A stretch of 64,000 nt of DNA from Eupeodes corollae (GCF_945859685.1 NC_079149.1:27377118-27441117), one strand, 5' to 3'. Counted from the first letter of the stretch, positions 45,868 through 58,670 are shown. Numbers and translations: made by a program. The notes: generated by a model not told the origin, from the letters alone.

Positions 45868-45960
45868 GTGTGTTGAACTGTCTTGTCAGATGTCTTAGGT
45901 TCAATCCCTGCTTGTGTCATCTAAAGTTTTTACTGCACAGGTTAGAGGTCTTGGAAATAA
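45868..45960 (+). repeat. SINE remainder with B box after the jockey insertion
   Basis: It starts with the second target-site copy GTGTGTTGAACTGT and continues GTCTTAGGTTCAATCCCTGC. GGTTCAATCCC at about 45898-45908 matches the pol III B box GGTTCGANTCC. CATCTAAAGTTTTTACTGCAC follows, as in the intact copy at 62.8 kb. With 43136-43174 it rebuilds the head of one SINE and shows both promoter boxes of the family. Confidence 0.8.
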
Positions 45961-46139
45961 AACCTTATTTTGTAATTTTTATAAATTGTATATATGTAAT
46001 TTTTAAAATATTTTTTTTATATGGAACCTTTGCAACAAAAGAAAATAGTATAAGATACGAAAAATTCTTCCCTGGTAATAAACTTGATTGGATCCCTGCG
46101 ACAAGAACACAACAGCAAATACGAGGCAGAGCCAGTGGC

Positions 46140-47624
46140 GGCTGCCGCCAACACAATGTATCGAAAACCAGTGGCAACATTGCCAAGATGCAATCAGAGA
46201 AGCCGCCTCTGATGTGGTGGGTTTCAAACAGCCACCAACAAGGAACCCCTGGTTTGATAAGGAATGTCGGTTAGCAGGGTTTCTCAGAAGGTGCATGAAC
46301 CTAGAACCGAAGGCTGCAAGGACGAAAGTGGAAACATCATAGTGGAACCACAGTCAATGCTGAGGATATGAAAGGACCACTTCTGCAGACTGTATAACGG
46401 CGACGACGAACTGTATTCCACTGTCAGGCAGGATGATAGATTCAACATAGACGACAAAAGCCAACAATCCCATCGTCAACAATCCGATATATCCTTATCA
46501 GTGTGGGTTTAGACCAGGAAAGTCCACAGTTGATCAAATATTCACATTACGGCTGATCCTGAAAAAACCCAAGAACACCAAATTGACACCCACCATCTTT
46601 TCATCTAATTCAAGGCCGCTTATGACAGCATCTACAGGGACGAGCTGTATAGAGCCATCTTTAGTTTTGGCATCCCTGCCAAAGTCATCCGTTTGTTGCA
46701 GGATGACCACGCTGCTCCATAAAGGTTGGAAACAACTTAACAGAACCTTTCGATGTCAAAAAAGGTTTTAGACAAGGTGATGCGCTGTCATGTTTTAACA
46801 TCGCGCTTGAAAGAATAGTGCAGAGCTTCCACTTCAACACTAGAGGCACTATCTTTCAAAAGTCTGTCCAATTACTGATGAATTGACATAATCGGAAGAA
46901 CTCAATGGGGCTTCTGGGAGTATTGAGGCAGAGGCGGCAAAAATGGGTTTAACGGTTAATGAGGGCAAAACAAAGTACATACTGTCGTCAAGAAAGGACA
47001 TACAACAGGGACGTCTTAATGAAAACATCACCATCGACAGACGTAACTTTGAGGTAGTCAAGGACTTCGTCTACCTAGGCTCCGCTGTAAACGCAGAAAA
47101 CGACAAAAGCGCTAAGATCAAACGCAGAATAACTTTTACTAACTGCTGTTTCTTTGGACTAAGAAAGCAATTGAGTGGAAAAGTCCTCTCTCGAGTTACC
47201 AAAGTGTTGCTATATAAGACCGCTATCATCCCCGTCCTGCTATACGTCGCAGAAGCATAGACTATGACAAATGCGGATGAAAGCACATTGGGTCGGTTCG
47301 AGAGAAAAGTTCTTCGTGTGATATACGGTCCCGTATGCATCGAAGGGGAGTGGAGGAGAAGATGAAACGACGAGATGGTCACGTAGAACGCATGGAAATC
47401 AATGCTCCGTCCGGAAAGTCTTCGAATCCACACCCACAGGACAGCGCAGTAGAGGAAGACCGGGGACAGGTGGCGCGCACAAGTGGAAGGTGACATCACC
47501 CAACTTGGAGCGCGAAACTCTAGACATCTATTTACCTAGTGACCGAGCTAGATGGAGAAGTTTGTTGGGTGAGGCCCTAGTTCACACAGGACTGTAGCTT
47601 CACCTTTAGTTAGTAAGTAAGTAA
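46140..47624 (+). mobile_element. RTE-like non-LTR retrotransposon, copy 4
   Basis: This copy is on the plus strand and 5'-truncated in the linker: CIENQWQHCQDAIREAASDV and QPPTRNPWFDKECR. A deleted RT start is followed by FRPGKSTVDQIFTLRLILKK, a frameshifted palm region with the YADD segment unrecognisable, and at 46943-47260 MGLTVNEGKTKYILSSRKDI, NFEVVKDFVYLGSAVNAEND and PVLLYVAEA followed by a stop. RFERKVLRVIYGPVCIEGEW and a decayed C-terminus follow. The tail TTAGTTAGTAAGTAAGTAA at about 47606-47624 gives the tetranucleotide 3' end. It has many stops. Confidence 0.83.
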
Positions 47625-50222
47625 TTGGACTAAACGAGTAATTTTATTATTATAGCACCTAAACTTCTTTGATATCAAATAAATCTTACAGTTCTCCACG
47701 ACCTAGATATTGCTGTAAAAAATAAAGTGGTAGAAAATATAAGGTATTACATTTTTTTTTGTTAATTGATTCTTTTGAGGGATCACCCATTTTTTGTATG
47801 ACAATGTTAGACATTTTTTTGATCGAAACCGTAAAAACTGTTTTTGAGATAAACTTTAAGGTTCTTGAAGAATAGAATCACCGTAACAAAAAATATTGTG
47901 TGTGTACAATACTCCTTCCGAATTGTATATGATAAAGATCAGGTAACAAACACAATTGTGTCCTTTTTGTCATCCTTTAGATCTGATTAAAAAATCTCAA
48001 ATTTCTTAAGTTTGGCATAGTTTCACAAACCCAACGATTACCGTACAGTTGGTACCTAGAAATATTTGTACCACAGAAATCATTAAAAGAAAATAAAGTC
48101 CTTAAGTATTTTTCATCATTGTTGAAAACACTTTTTATTTTTCTCTTATGTTTTTGTTTCAAATGTCAAAACATAGCATCAGTCTGCGGTCTAACCATCT
48201 TTGGCTTTTGACTTCAATCATTTTCCGACATTTAACCTTTCACTCTGTGATAATTTCAAAAATCTTTGTATTTTTTTTTCAAAACTTTAAGATGAATATT
48301 TTCAGAAAGGAGTGACGCGTTAAAAATACTCTCCAACAAGAAGAATGAAAAGTGTCATGGCCATAACTTTCTTTTAATTTCTTCTTTTCTAAAAAATTGA
48401 AAATAATAAACAAAACAAAAATATGGGCTGCCAAAAATAAGGACCAACAATATAGCAAATGCTTGTGACAACTTTGTGAGATCATCATCAAGTCAAGTGT
48501 CACGTAGTATATTATATGCACCCCCCAAAAATTTAGAATATCATACATAACATAGATACGACTAAATGTATAACAAAAATAAACTGGGTGCAGCATGTGT
48601 CTGACAGTTCACCTTCACCAAAAGAACGAGATAGAGTTTGGTTGAACTTATTATACCCCCAGACAACCAGTTGTTGCTTTGACATGATATACCGGCTCAC
48701 AAGGAACAGATATACCTATGTATATATAATTTACAGAATCTGTCCACATACCAAAAAAAGGAGCTTCTTCAAAAAAGATACAACACTCCATGAGAAAATC
48801 AAATTAACCATAATGGAGTTTAAGGATACCGAAAACAAAGGAAAAAAAGAAACTTGAGCGTGGTACGTGTGCGGCTTCCCTTTCAACCAAACGATATTTC
48901 GGATGCGGATATGGCATCTTTTCTTCTCCCGACGAAGGCTGTCACTCACATATTGGAACGCATTCAAAACAAATAAAGGACTCAGCACATAGATGACGTA
49001 TCTTGGTATGTACCATGCAGGAGTATCTATCTTTAGGTGCGGAGGTACATCCTTCTAACCACCGCACCGTTTTCCATCATCATACTCATACTTATATATT
49101 ATTGTGCATGCCTCACGTTGCTATACTTTTTGAAATTAAGTAAATAATTGCTACTTAAAATTCTTGCATCGTTTTCACTTTGTGAGTTTGACTACTCAAC
49201 TTTTGGGTCCAAAGGAAGAGAGGATGAATGTGCGGGTTTGGAATTCGAGTGTTTTGTTGTCAAATTCAAGCAGTCCGGAGTCATGAGAATGATGTGTGAA
49301 TTTCGTAAGGCAAATTGCTTTGGAAGTTTTCTTTCTCTGTTTCCTTTTCTTTCTGGCTTTACTTCCTTTTTTTCTAAGTTAGTGATGCTAAAGTCATCGT
49401 AGTCTGAAACTATGTATGGACGGGTTCCTTTGTATGAATTTCGGTTCGGGACGATAGGACGAATGCGAAGACTGATGCGTGCTATGAATCAGCTGATTTA
49501 TTTTTTGAAGAATAATTTGAAAAGTATTTTTGTAGACGCATTGGTATTTGTTTTGAGTGCGAAATGTACTTTCGATTTCCTTTAAGAACTGTTTGACATA
49601 TTTATTTGTCTTTAAAAATTAAAGATAGTCAAAATTGAAAAATGTTTTTAAAGAAATCGATATGGTCATTCTGCCCTAGTCATTTATTTATGAACGATGA
49701 ATGCCTGATTCTGTAAATATCTAACCTAAAAATGGCTGATTCCGTCTGTCTGTCGGTCTATCCTCGCCCCTAAAGCTGAAGCAATTGGGTCCATTGAGTT
49801 CAAACTTGGAAAATAAGTTCTGAAAGAGTCAATTTTTTTCCATTTTTAAGACCAAAAATTGCAGGAGTCAATTTTTGAATACAAATTTTTGATTAAAAAT
49901 CGAAAATCCAAATTGTTACAAAAACGGTCTGACAGAAATTTATTAAATTTTCTCTAAAATTTTACAATTTTCGAAAAAAAACTTAATAATTTAAGGTTTT
50001 TTAAGAAATAAAATCTAATTTAAATAATTACTATTTTTTAAACAGGCTTCTTACATACGGAAAAAATTTCTTGCGACCCAGTCGTGCATTTTTTTTGTCT
50101 TCTTTTTGAAAGTTATTTTAAACGGTACCATTTTTCCGTATGATTGGAAATATTGGTTTCTTTTGGCATGCCTCAAAAAGCACTACAAGAATTGATTTTG
50201 AATGTTTTTTTTAGTTTCAAAG
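47625..50222. other. Unassigned DNA
   Basis: No TE motif or gene is recognised. The end from about 49740 (CCGTCTGTCTGTCGGTC) to 50200 is AT-rich and superficially like the HL monomers (TTTTTGATTAAAAATCGAAAA, AAATTTTCTCTAAAATTTT) but lacks the HL ends and core. Confidence 0.42.
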
Positions 50223-51835
50223 ACTTACTTACTTAAGGTGGCGCTACAGTCCGGGCGGACCTATTCCTCAACCAACATGCGTCTCTAGCCACCTTGGTCC
50301 CTAGCCAGCTGTCTCCAGTTTCGCACGCCAAGTTGGTTGAGGTCCTCTCCCACCTGGCTGCGCCACCTGAGTCCCGGTGTTCCTCTACTGCGCCAACCCT
50401 CGGGATTGGATTTGAAGACCTTTAGGGCTGAAGCGTTGATATCCATTCGCTCTAATTGACCTTGCCATCTAAGCCTTTGGACTTTAATTCTGCTAACTAG
50501 GTCAGTGTCGCTGTACAGCCCGTACAGTTCGTCGTTATGTCTTCTCCTCCATTCTCCATCTATGCGCACTGGACCAAAAATCATCCGAAGAATTTTTCTC
50601 TCAAAGCATCCTAAGACGCTCTCGTCTTTCTTTGACAGGTCCAGGCCTCAGCGCCATAAACGAGAACCGGGATGATGAGTGTGGAGTGGAAGATGGTGAT
50701 TTAAGACGCTCGAGAGAGGACTTTACTTATCAATGGCCTTCTAAGTCCAAATAAACAGCGATTTGCAAAGGTTATTCTTCGTTTGATTTCAGCATTGGTG
50801 ACGTTGTCTGTGTTAATAGCGGTGCCTATGTGACAAAGTCCTTAACTAACTAAAAGTTATAGCTGTCCATGGCGACGTTTTTTCCAAGACGTCGTTGTTC
50901 AGTGTCCTTTTTGATGCTAGCATATACTAAGTATTGCCCTCATGGACCATTTAACCCACATTCTTCGCTTCCGTCGCAATGCTCAAAAACGCTACACTGA
51001 CCTGAAACTTTCATCTTTCAATTATGGATATTGGATGGATCTTTGGAAGATTGTAGCCCTAGTGTAGACGGTTGAGCTTTGGACAATTCTTTCCAAAATT
51101 CTTTTCCGACCTTGATAGAGCAGCGTGCATTCTACATCGTCATTCTGAACAAACGGATACGTTTGACAGGGATGCCAAAACTAGACATTGCTTGGTAGAG
51201 CTATTCCCTATGGATGCTACGTACGCGGCCTTAAAATCGATAAAGAGATGGTGGGTATCAATTTGAAGTTCCTGGGTTTTTTCCAAGATCTGCCGTAATG
51301 TGAATATTTGGTCGATAGTGGACTTTCTTGGTCTGAAGCCACACTGATGAGGACCTATCAGGTTGTTGACGAACGGCTTCCGACGTTCCTGCAATACATT
51401 AGAGAGGATCTTATATGCAACGTTAAGGAGACTGATGCCTCTGTATTTTGCGCAGTCTTCATTCCTATGTATCGGGCACACTATGCTGAGATTCCACTCA
51501 TCGGTCATGCTTTCTTCCGACCATATTTTGTAGATGAGTTGGTGCATGCTCCGTACAAAGTCATCGCCTGCTGCTTTGAATAGTTTGGCAGCAATGTCGT
51601 CAGCTCCAGCAGCTTTCTTTGACTTAAGTTCAGATATTACTATCTTTATTTCGTTTTTTTCTGGTAGGCGGAATTGTTGATCTGAGTCATCGAGGTTGAC
51701 TGTTTCGTCTCCCTTACAGCGGTATTCGGTTCGTCATCGCCGTTATATAATTTGGAGAAGTGATCTTTCCATACTCTCAGCATCGACTGCAGTTCTACTA
51801 CGCTGTTCTTCTGATCGTCTTTACAGTTTGAAAGA
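50223..51835 (-). mobile_element. RTE-like non-LTR retrotransposon, copy 5
   Basis: The 3' tail shows as ACTTACTTACTTAAGGTGGCG at 50224-50244. On the minus strand there are RT fingers (DHFSKLYNGDDEPNTAV), then at 51140-51547 MHQLIYKIWSEESMTDEWNL, KYRGISLLNVAYKILSNVLQ, HQCGFRPRKSTIDQIFTLRQ and HHLFIDFKAAY. A small deletion breaks the text after KAAY, and the YADD segment is lost near 50950-51100. The C-terminal block at 50285-50584 reads MIFGPVRIDGEWRRRHNDEL, RIKVQRLRWQGQLERMD and RSRGTPGLRWRSQVGEDLNQ. This copy keeps the RT segment that copy 1 has lost. Confidence 0.84.
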
Positions 51836-52249
51836 CAGTTCTCTCTAAATGAGTACACAAACTTTAAAAAAAATTGAGTGTTACTCTTTTCATTGAAGCA
51901 AATTTTTAAAAGGTGACAAAAAAGCCTTCAGAAAAAATAATTTTAATAAATTGAGTTTAAATAAATTTGACAGTTTTTTATAAATAAAAAAAAAACTGAA
52001 CAAAATTACTTTTTAATTCAAACATTTTAAGATCAAAAAAAAATTTTTCAAGTTTTTTATCTAAACGAATAGTAGCCATCGTTGTATTCTACTTTTAACA
52101 AGTTTAATCCAATCCCTGTAACCTTTCTACCATTTTCCTTCAAAAAATGTCCCTCGCCCATTTTAATTTCAAATACTTAGAATTTATCCTTATCTAAAGT
52201 GATTATTCCAAAATATGGAAAACACAAAATCAGAAGAAGCAACATGAAA
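51836..52249. other. Unassigned AT-rich interval
   Basis: No recognised motif. Confidence 0.4.
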
Positions 52250-53110
52250 ACTATTTACAAAAAGTCTCATTTCCCAAAAATCTTTGAAAACAATTTATGT
52301 GAACTCCTCAGTTTCCATTACTTGCTACTCCTCCAGTACATCATGAATTCTTAAAAAAACATGTTTCCCCCACAAATCTTATAGACTTAATTTCTTAAAA
52401 TATGGTCTCTATTGACAAACCCTTTCACGAAATTTCTCATAATCTTATATAGTCTTTAAACTCTCATCTTTAGCTTTGGAACACCTTTCCTGAAATAGAT
52501 ATTTTCTTGCATTTAAAATTGAGAATATTATGTCTAACTACTTCTGGTGTCCCCCAAGGTAGTGACTGAAGACCTCTACTTTTATCCTTAAAAATAATGA
52601 CATTGACATGGTCGTTAAACATTGTAAACTATCCTTCTACGCTAACGATACGGTTGCAGCACATGAAGACGAACCTCATCTCCAAACAGATCTCTACAAT
52701 TTCTCAACCTGGTGCACCAAAAGTTGCTGAGAGCTCAACATTAGCGAATGCAAGACTAACTAAACACATAACAATCTTCATAATCATTCAATCCATAGTA
52801 GAAAACATTAGGGATCTTGGACTTTTATGTGAACATGCACTCAAATTTGTACTTCATTGATAAAATGATTTGAAAGGCAAACTCTGCATAAGGTTTTGTT
52901 TCCTGGAAAAATCCTTTAATCTTTCCTCTTTATCGTGAGCGTCTTCAAAGGTCAAACCTAAACTTATAAAATAAATGTGGATAAATTGCTGCATATTTTT
53001 CATACATCGACTTCTTTTAATGTTCAGTTGACTGCTCCTCTCTTTAAAGCTCAATTTTTTCAACACAAACAACCCTAGGCTGATAATCACTCACCTTTTC
53101 TATTTACCAA
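52250..53110 (+). pseudogene. Very old non-LTR reverse transcriptase fragment (family Q)
   Basis: Frame-hopping on the plus strand reveals FPKIFENNLCELLS (normally a SKIFEK-type block), SIDKPFHEISHNLI (a decayed DFSKAFDKVSHNLL with the Asp retained as IDK), CLTTSGVPQGSD followed by a stop, DIDMVVKHCKLSFYANDTVA (YADD to YAND), and LYNFSTWCTKSC then ELNISECKTN. The order and spacing of RT motifs support the call although hardly 30 codons in a row are open. It is not obviously one of the other LINE families here. Confidence 0.62.
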
Positions 53111-56100
53111 CTTACCTTCTATGATTTTAACAAACTTCTGACCTGTATGTTGTGGTTAATTTGAATCATTGGTTTGATTTCAACATCTGAAGGTATAACC
53201 TCAATCTCCTTTTGACTCACACCAATCAAAGTTATCAAATTTAAGTTTAAATTTAAGCTACATATAGCTTGAATTAATTGGGGGGTTAAACCCCCCTTAA
53301 ACTACAATTACTTTAAAAACAATTTCTTAAGGAAATACAAAATTGATATTGCATTAAAAATAATCTTTGTATAGCCCACAAAACTACTTGTTTTTAATAA
53401 TTTCCATCAGACTGTTCCATACAAGATTGTTTTAAATTTTAAGTGTTAAAAACTCATGCAGTCAACTCTGTTTACAAAAAAAACTACTCATATCATCACA
53501 ATCTTGTCCAAAAGCGCTTAAAAACTCTTCGTACATAATCATCGTTAAAGTGCTGAGTAATTGCTTCACGTCTGGGTTTCTATTTTTTCTCGCGATTGAT
53601 GTTCGAAAATAAACAAAACTGAACAAAAAAAAATAATTCCTGCAAATTCTTTCGATTTGAACGCTCAAAACCTTTTCTTCCCTTTACACTTTAGTACGTT
53701 TGTAAATACAAAATAAACCCTTTACCCACTCCGATTGCTATTACCACTTAGTGCATCGATTAAGTGCCGCACCATCATGACGCAATTGGATTAAATTGAA
53801 AAATTCTTGTTGTTACTGCAAATGTTATAGGTTTGTACAGTTATAGGAAAACCCATTACACACACACACACAAACTCTTTTTATCTAAACGAAAGACTAT
53901 AGCACACAGGACTTTCGAACGACTTCGACAATGACTACGACTACGACGCCGATGACGATGACGACAACGTTTTCCAGATCGAAACAGGACTAAAACTAAT
54001 TGCATTACATCACTTATATCCTGGGCCGCCCTTAAAATCAGCAATCAAAAAAGGGTTGTGTATATAGGAGACGCTCCATCTCCATCTCCACTTCCATCTC
54101 CGTCGCATCAGGATATTTTGTTGAATGGGGTGAGAAACTCTGGGTGTCAGAGGACTGATCCATCTATGCTCTGGCCAGGGCCATTTGTCATATGGTTTCT
54201 CTATGACCGGGGCTTTTAGCGTTATATAGGGGTCGCCTTCGATATTCCAGCAAACGACGACTATATGGCTTTTGACTCTTGGTCAGGGCAAGCAATTTCC
54301 AATAAACTTTTCAATTGATGATGAATTTCGTCCCTTTAGTACGGAAACTGCATTTGTCTCCTCCGTGTTCCATCAAGTCACGTATTATAGCCCGCCAATA
54401 TATGCGGTGCATTATGTTGTCAACTATTTTCTTCAAGTCGTTCCTATACAACATATGTATACCAACACTGCATCACCAAGGATATCAGACACATGTGACT
54501 TTTATTGGCCAATAGTTGAAGGGTAATGTTCTCGTTCGATGGCCTTTGTGTTCGCGCGATGCATTCTCTATAGATGACTTGTGTATCCTGCTTAATGTTG
54601 CATTTTATTAGTCTGAATATTGATGGGTACCGACCAAAAAGGCACTAAAGATGCACACTAAGAATCCAAATACCCCACAGGCGTCAACCGACCGTTCCAG
54701 AACCAGACTTCTTACAAACGGAACTTTAGTGCAGAATATTTGCGATCATTGCAACAAAAGCCCTTTATAGGGCAATTTGGACCGCTATATGTTTAAAGAG
54801 CCATATTATCGACCTGACATTTTCAACATTTATATAGCTTTGCCACAGCCAAACAAAAAGAATGTAACTTCTTTAGTTATTTCGCACTGAAAATTATTTT
54901 ATGATACCGTTAATTGTATTGTTATTTGGTTGTTTGGCTTGCAGTTTTTGTATACAGAAAAATTTTGATGTTTATGCGTATAAATTGCACTAAAATCGAA
55001 TGCGGATATAAACAATTTTGGCCCATCTGGCCGGACTCCAAGAAACGATGCTAGTAATAAATTTTAAAGCAATTTTATTCTAATGGGAATTTATGGCGGA
55101 TGTAATTGAGATGTTTTGTGGTCGGTCGACAAACGAAACGACCAAAAACCAACAAATGACGATGAAGACGCGCAGGCTCTTTATAATAAATTTAATAATT
55201 GCACTTTTGTGGTTTGCATTATGGCATATCGCTTTGGCTCGCGGCTCAATGGTGAGTTAAGTGATGCAAAGGCCTTTGGGGTTTCCTTAAGTGAAATTAT
55301 GGACCAATGAATGAAAAAGGCAATGATAATAATAAATTATGGTCAGAAAATGAAATGGCATTTAAACTAAGAGGAGGGTTTAAGAATTGATGGTTAAAAC
55401 AAACATTTTATAAGGTACTGTGCTTTTTGTTTTGTTGGCCATAAGGAAATATGTGATTTAAATTTAAGCCTTACATAGTTAACATTTACTAAACGATTTC
55501 TAAGATTCTTTACATGTTAATATTGAACAAATTTGACATTTTTAATGAAAACGTCTAAAAAATTGACAGTGTTTTTGAAACGTCAATCCCATTTGTGTTA
55601 ACGTTTAAAAATAGCTTGACTTGAACAGTTGTAGTCGTCTTAAGTAGAAAAGGGTAAAAAGTCGAAGGAAATGGTTTCAGTGAGTTTAAAGTTCGCTATA
55701 GTGCACTCAAAATTTTACAATGTAGTTTTTGGTTCATAACTTGATGTAAAATTAACAAACTGAAACTCGAACTTATTAAATTATTGTGTTAGTTGGCGGA
55801 AAAAATGATCCGCAAATTGAACAAAACACGATAACAATACGAAAACGAAATGATTTAAAATAATACTCGATAGGTAGCCAGCGGGCTTTAGTGGATACCT
55901 ACTTCTTATTGAAAACAATTACATATGTCAAATCTCCAAAAGGGTTGGTTAGTTAATTAATCAAACTAGATTAATTAAATTGAAATTAATTATAAAGGCA
56001 ATAAAAGGTACTACACATGGGCGTAGCAAAAAGGAAAAAATAATGAAAATGGGCGCCAGGACGTATTCTGGTACTAACCATCACCAATCAAGAAAAATAA

Positions 56101-56553
56101 TTTTAAAAAAGAGCGGGCATTTTCTTGCCAATTAAAATAAAATTGAAGAATGATTTTTTCACATAAGGAGGTTAAGGTATTTTATTTTATTTTTGATTTG
56201 TGGAACCGAGAATTTCTTACAAAATTCCTTACAGTTAAAGTGACACAAAGAACAAGCAATAAGAGAAAACAAAGGTCACAAAGAAAGGTTACTTTGATAA
56301 AGTTACCGAATAACAACAGAATTTTACGGTCCCGCAATCTCGGGAGACAAAGAAAACGACCGAAAGACTCGCGGGTTAAATTTTTAACTCTTTATAGTCA
56401 ACCACAATTACAAGAAAATAAAAAAAAAAAACACAAAACTTACTCGACAAAAAAATACTTAGCTTCTTTTGGTTACAAAAGTCGACCCTGTCTCTTCCTT
56501 ACCCTCTTTTTCCAACAACGCTTTCTTCACAAATTTGATCTGGTTTATCAATT
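53111..56553. other. TE-poor DNA, possibly intronic or regulatory
   Basis: No TE motif is recognised. It holds a CACACACACACA run at about 53858-53872, a GACTACGACGCCGATGACGA patch near 53938-53960, and CATCTCCATCTCCACTTCCA near 54078-54097. The part from 53900 to 55300 has mixed composition and looks single-copy. Short open frames carry no domain. Confidence 0.4.
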
Positions 56554-58670
56554 TTTAACTTCCCATAGGAAGTTATTGTAATGGGTCCGATTTGTCAAAT
56601 TGAAAATTTTGACATTTCTCGACGTTTCAAGGTCCCTAGAGTCGAAATAAAAGATTTTTAGAAAGATGTCTGTGCGTGCGTGTGTACGTACGTTTGTACG
56701 GCCGTACGTCCGTACGTCCGTACGTTCGCGACGTTTTTTTTCGTCGTCCATAGCTCAAGAACCAGAAGAGATATCGACTTAAAATAAATTGTTGTTATAC
56801 AGATAATAAGGCAGAAATATAAAGAAAGGGCTCTCAAGAAAATTGTGTGGGTGGTTTTTTTTACCATAGCAGTTTGAAAAAAAAGGTGAAAATTTTGGTT
56901 AACCCTAAATATCTTACGAACCAAAAAACGCTGGAGACTTGAATTAAATTTTATATAATATATTGTAACGTGATAAAAAACAGGTATATTTTTTGAAAAA
57001 AATTAATACAACGGTTTTTTTTTATAAATCAAAAAAAACTAAAAAAAAAAATTTGTAACCCCCAAAATTTTACGACTGAAATATGATTTCATCTCTAAAA
57101 CAGTTTTGTGCAACGACGAATAATGTTTTTGACATCTGATAAAATTTTAAGAAAAATCTAATTGACAGTTTTTTTTTACAAAAAATAAAAACCTAAAAAA
57201 AAAATATATAAAAGTTGGTAAAAAATTGATTTTCGACTCAAATATCTTTTCAAAACTTTGAGATATTGGCTTTAATTTACTTTTATCTTTTAAAACATTT
57301 TGTTGCCAACATTCAGTTAAAGTTTGAAAAAAATCGATTTTGACAGTTTTTGTACAAAAAATTAAAAACCGAAAAAAAATTAACACAATTTCGTAAAAAA
57401 TGATTTTCGACTCAAATATCTTTTAAAAACTTTGAGATAATAGGTTTTAACTAATTTTTTCTTATAAGAAATATTGTTTTGAACATTAGGACAAATTTTG
57501 AGAAAAATCGAATTGACAGTTTTTTTTTACAAAAAATAAAAACCTAGAAAAAAATTTATAAAAGTTAGTAAAAATTGATTTTCAACTCAAATATCTTTTC
57601 AAAACTTTGAGATATTGGCTTTAATTTACTTTTATCTTTCAAAACATCTTGTTGTCAACATTCAGTTAAAGTTTGAAAAAAATCGATTTGACAGTTTTTG
57701 TACAAAAAATTGAAAACCGAAAAAAAAATTAACAAAAGTTCGTAAAAATTGATTTTCGACTCAAATATCTTTTCAAAACTTTGAGATATTGGCTTTAATT
57801 TACTTTTATCTTTTAAAACATCTTGTTGCCAACATTCAGTTAAAGTTTGAAAAAAATCGATTTGACAGTTTTTGTACAAAAAATTAAAAACCGAAAAAAA
57901 ATTAACACAATTTCGTAAAAAAAATGATTTTCGACTCAAATATCTTTTAAAAACTTTGAGATAATAGGTTTTAACTAATTTTTTTCTTATAAGAAATATT
58001 GTTTTGAACATTAGGACAAATTTTGAGAAAAATCGAATTGACAGTTTTTTTTACAAAAAATAAAAACCTAGAAAAAAATTTATAAAAGTTAGTAAAAATT
58101 GATTTTCAACTCAAATATCTTTTCAAAACTTTGAGATATTGGCTTTAATTTACTTTTATCTTTCAAAACATCTTGTTGTCAACATTCAGTTAAAGTTTGA
58201 AAAAAATCGATTTGACAGTTTTTGTACAAAAAATTGAAAACCGAAAAAAAAATTAACAAAAGTTCGTAAAAATTGATTTTCGACTCAAATATCTCTTCAA
58301 AAATTTTAAATATTGGCTTCAAACTAAGTTTATCTTATAAGAAATATTGTTTTTAACCTTTGGTAAAATTTTTAAAAAATTCGAATAGACACTTTTTTTA
58401 CAAAAAATAAAACTTTAAAAAATAACAATACCTACTAAAACTTGGTAAAAATTTACTTTCGGCGCAAATAGCTTTTCAAAAATTAAAAATATTGGCTTCA
58501 AACTTATTTTATTTCAGAGAAAATATTGTTTTCAATATTCAGTAATTTTTATATAAAAATCCAACAGTCCGTTTTTTTCATAAAAAATAAAATCTACAAA
58601 AAATAGTGCGCAAATTTGGTAAAAATATATATAGACAAACTTTTAAGCAAGACAAATCGACAGACTATCA
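56554..58670 (+). mobile_element. HL element copy D (Helentron/DINE-1-like, right end lost)
   Basis: The left end AACTTCCCATAGGAAGTT (56557-56574) is palindromic. TATTGTAATGGGTCCGATTTG, CATTTCTCGACGTTTCAAGG and a long ACGT-rich stretch (56675-56735) follow, then GCGACG-T8-CGTCGTCC. From about 57120 to 58620 lies an array of nine monomers. The right side reaches AAGCAAGACAAATCGACAGAC at 58646-58666 but then departs from the other copies: GGGATGGGAAGT, the hairpin and the T-tract are missing. It could be truncated or have lost the end through a small deletion. Confidence 0.68.
57160..58620. repeat. ~175-bp monomer array with 525-bp higher-order period
   Basis: Monomers are marked by TTGACAG followed by T-runs at about 57163, 57339, 57507, 57676, 57864, 58037 and 58212, giving steps of roughly 168-188 bp. 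The block starting GAACATTAGGACAAATTTTG at 57481 recurs at 58006, nearly identical for almost 300 bp, a 525-bp offset equal to three monomers. Units alternate between a TTTTTGTACAAAAAATT type and a TTTTTTTTACAAAAAATAAA type. Confidence 0.88.

Noticed and set aside
49740..50200. Fifth HL copy
   Set aside because: It is AT-rich with similar short words, but the HL ends, hairpin, ACGT core and monomer periodicity are absent.
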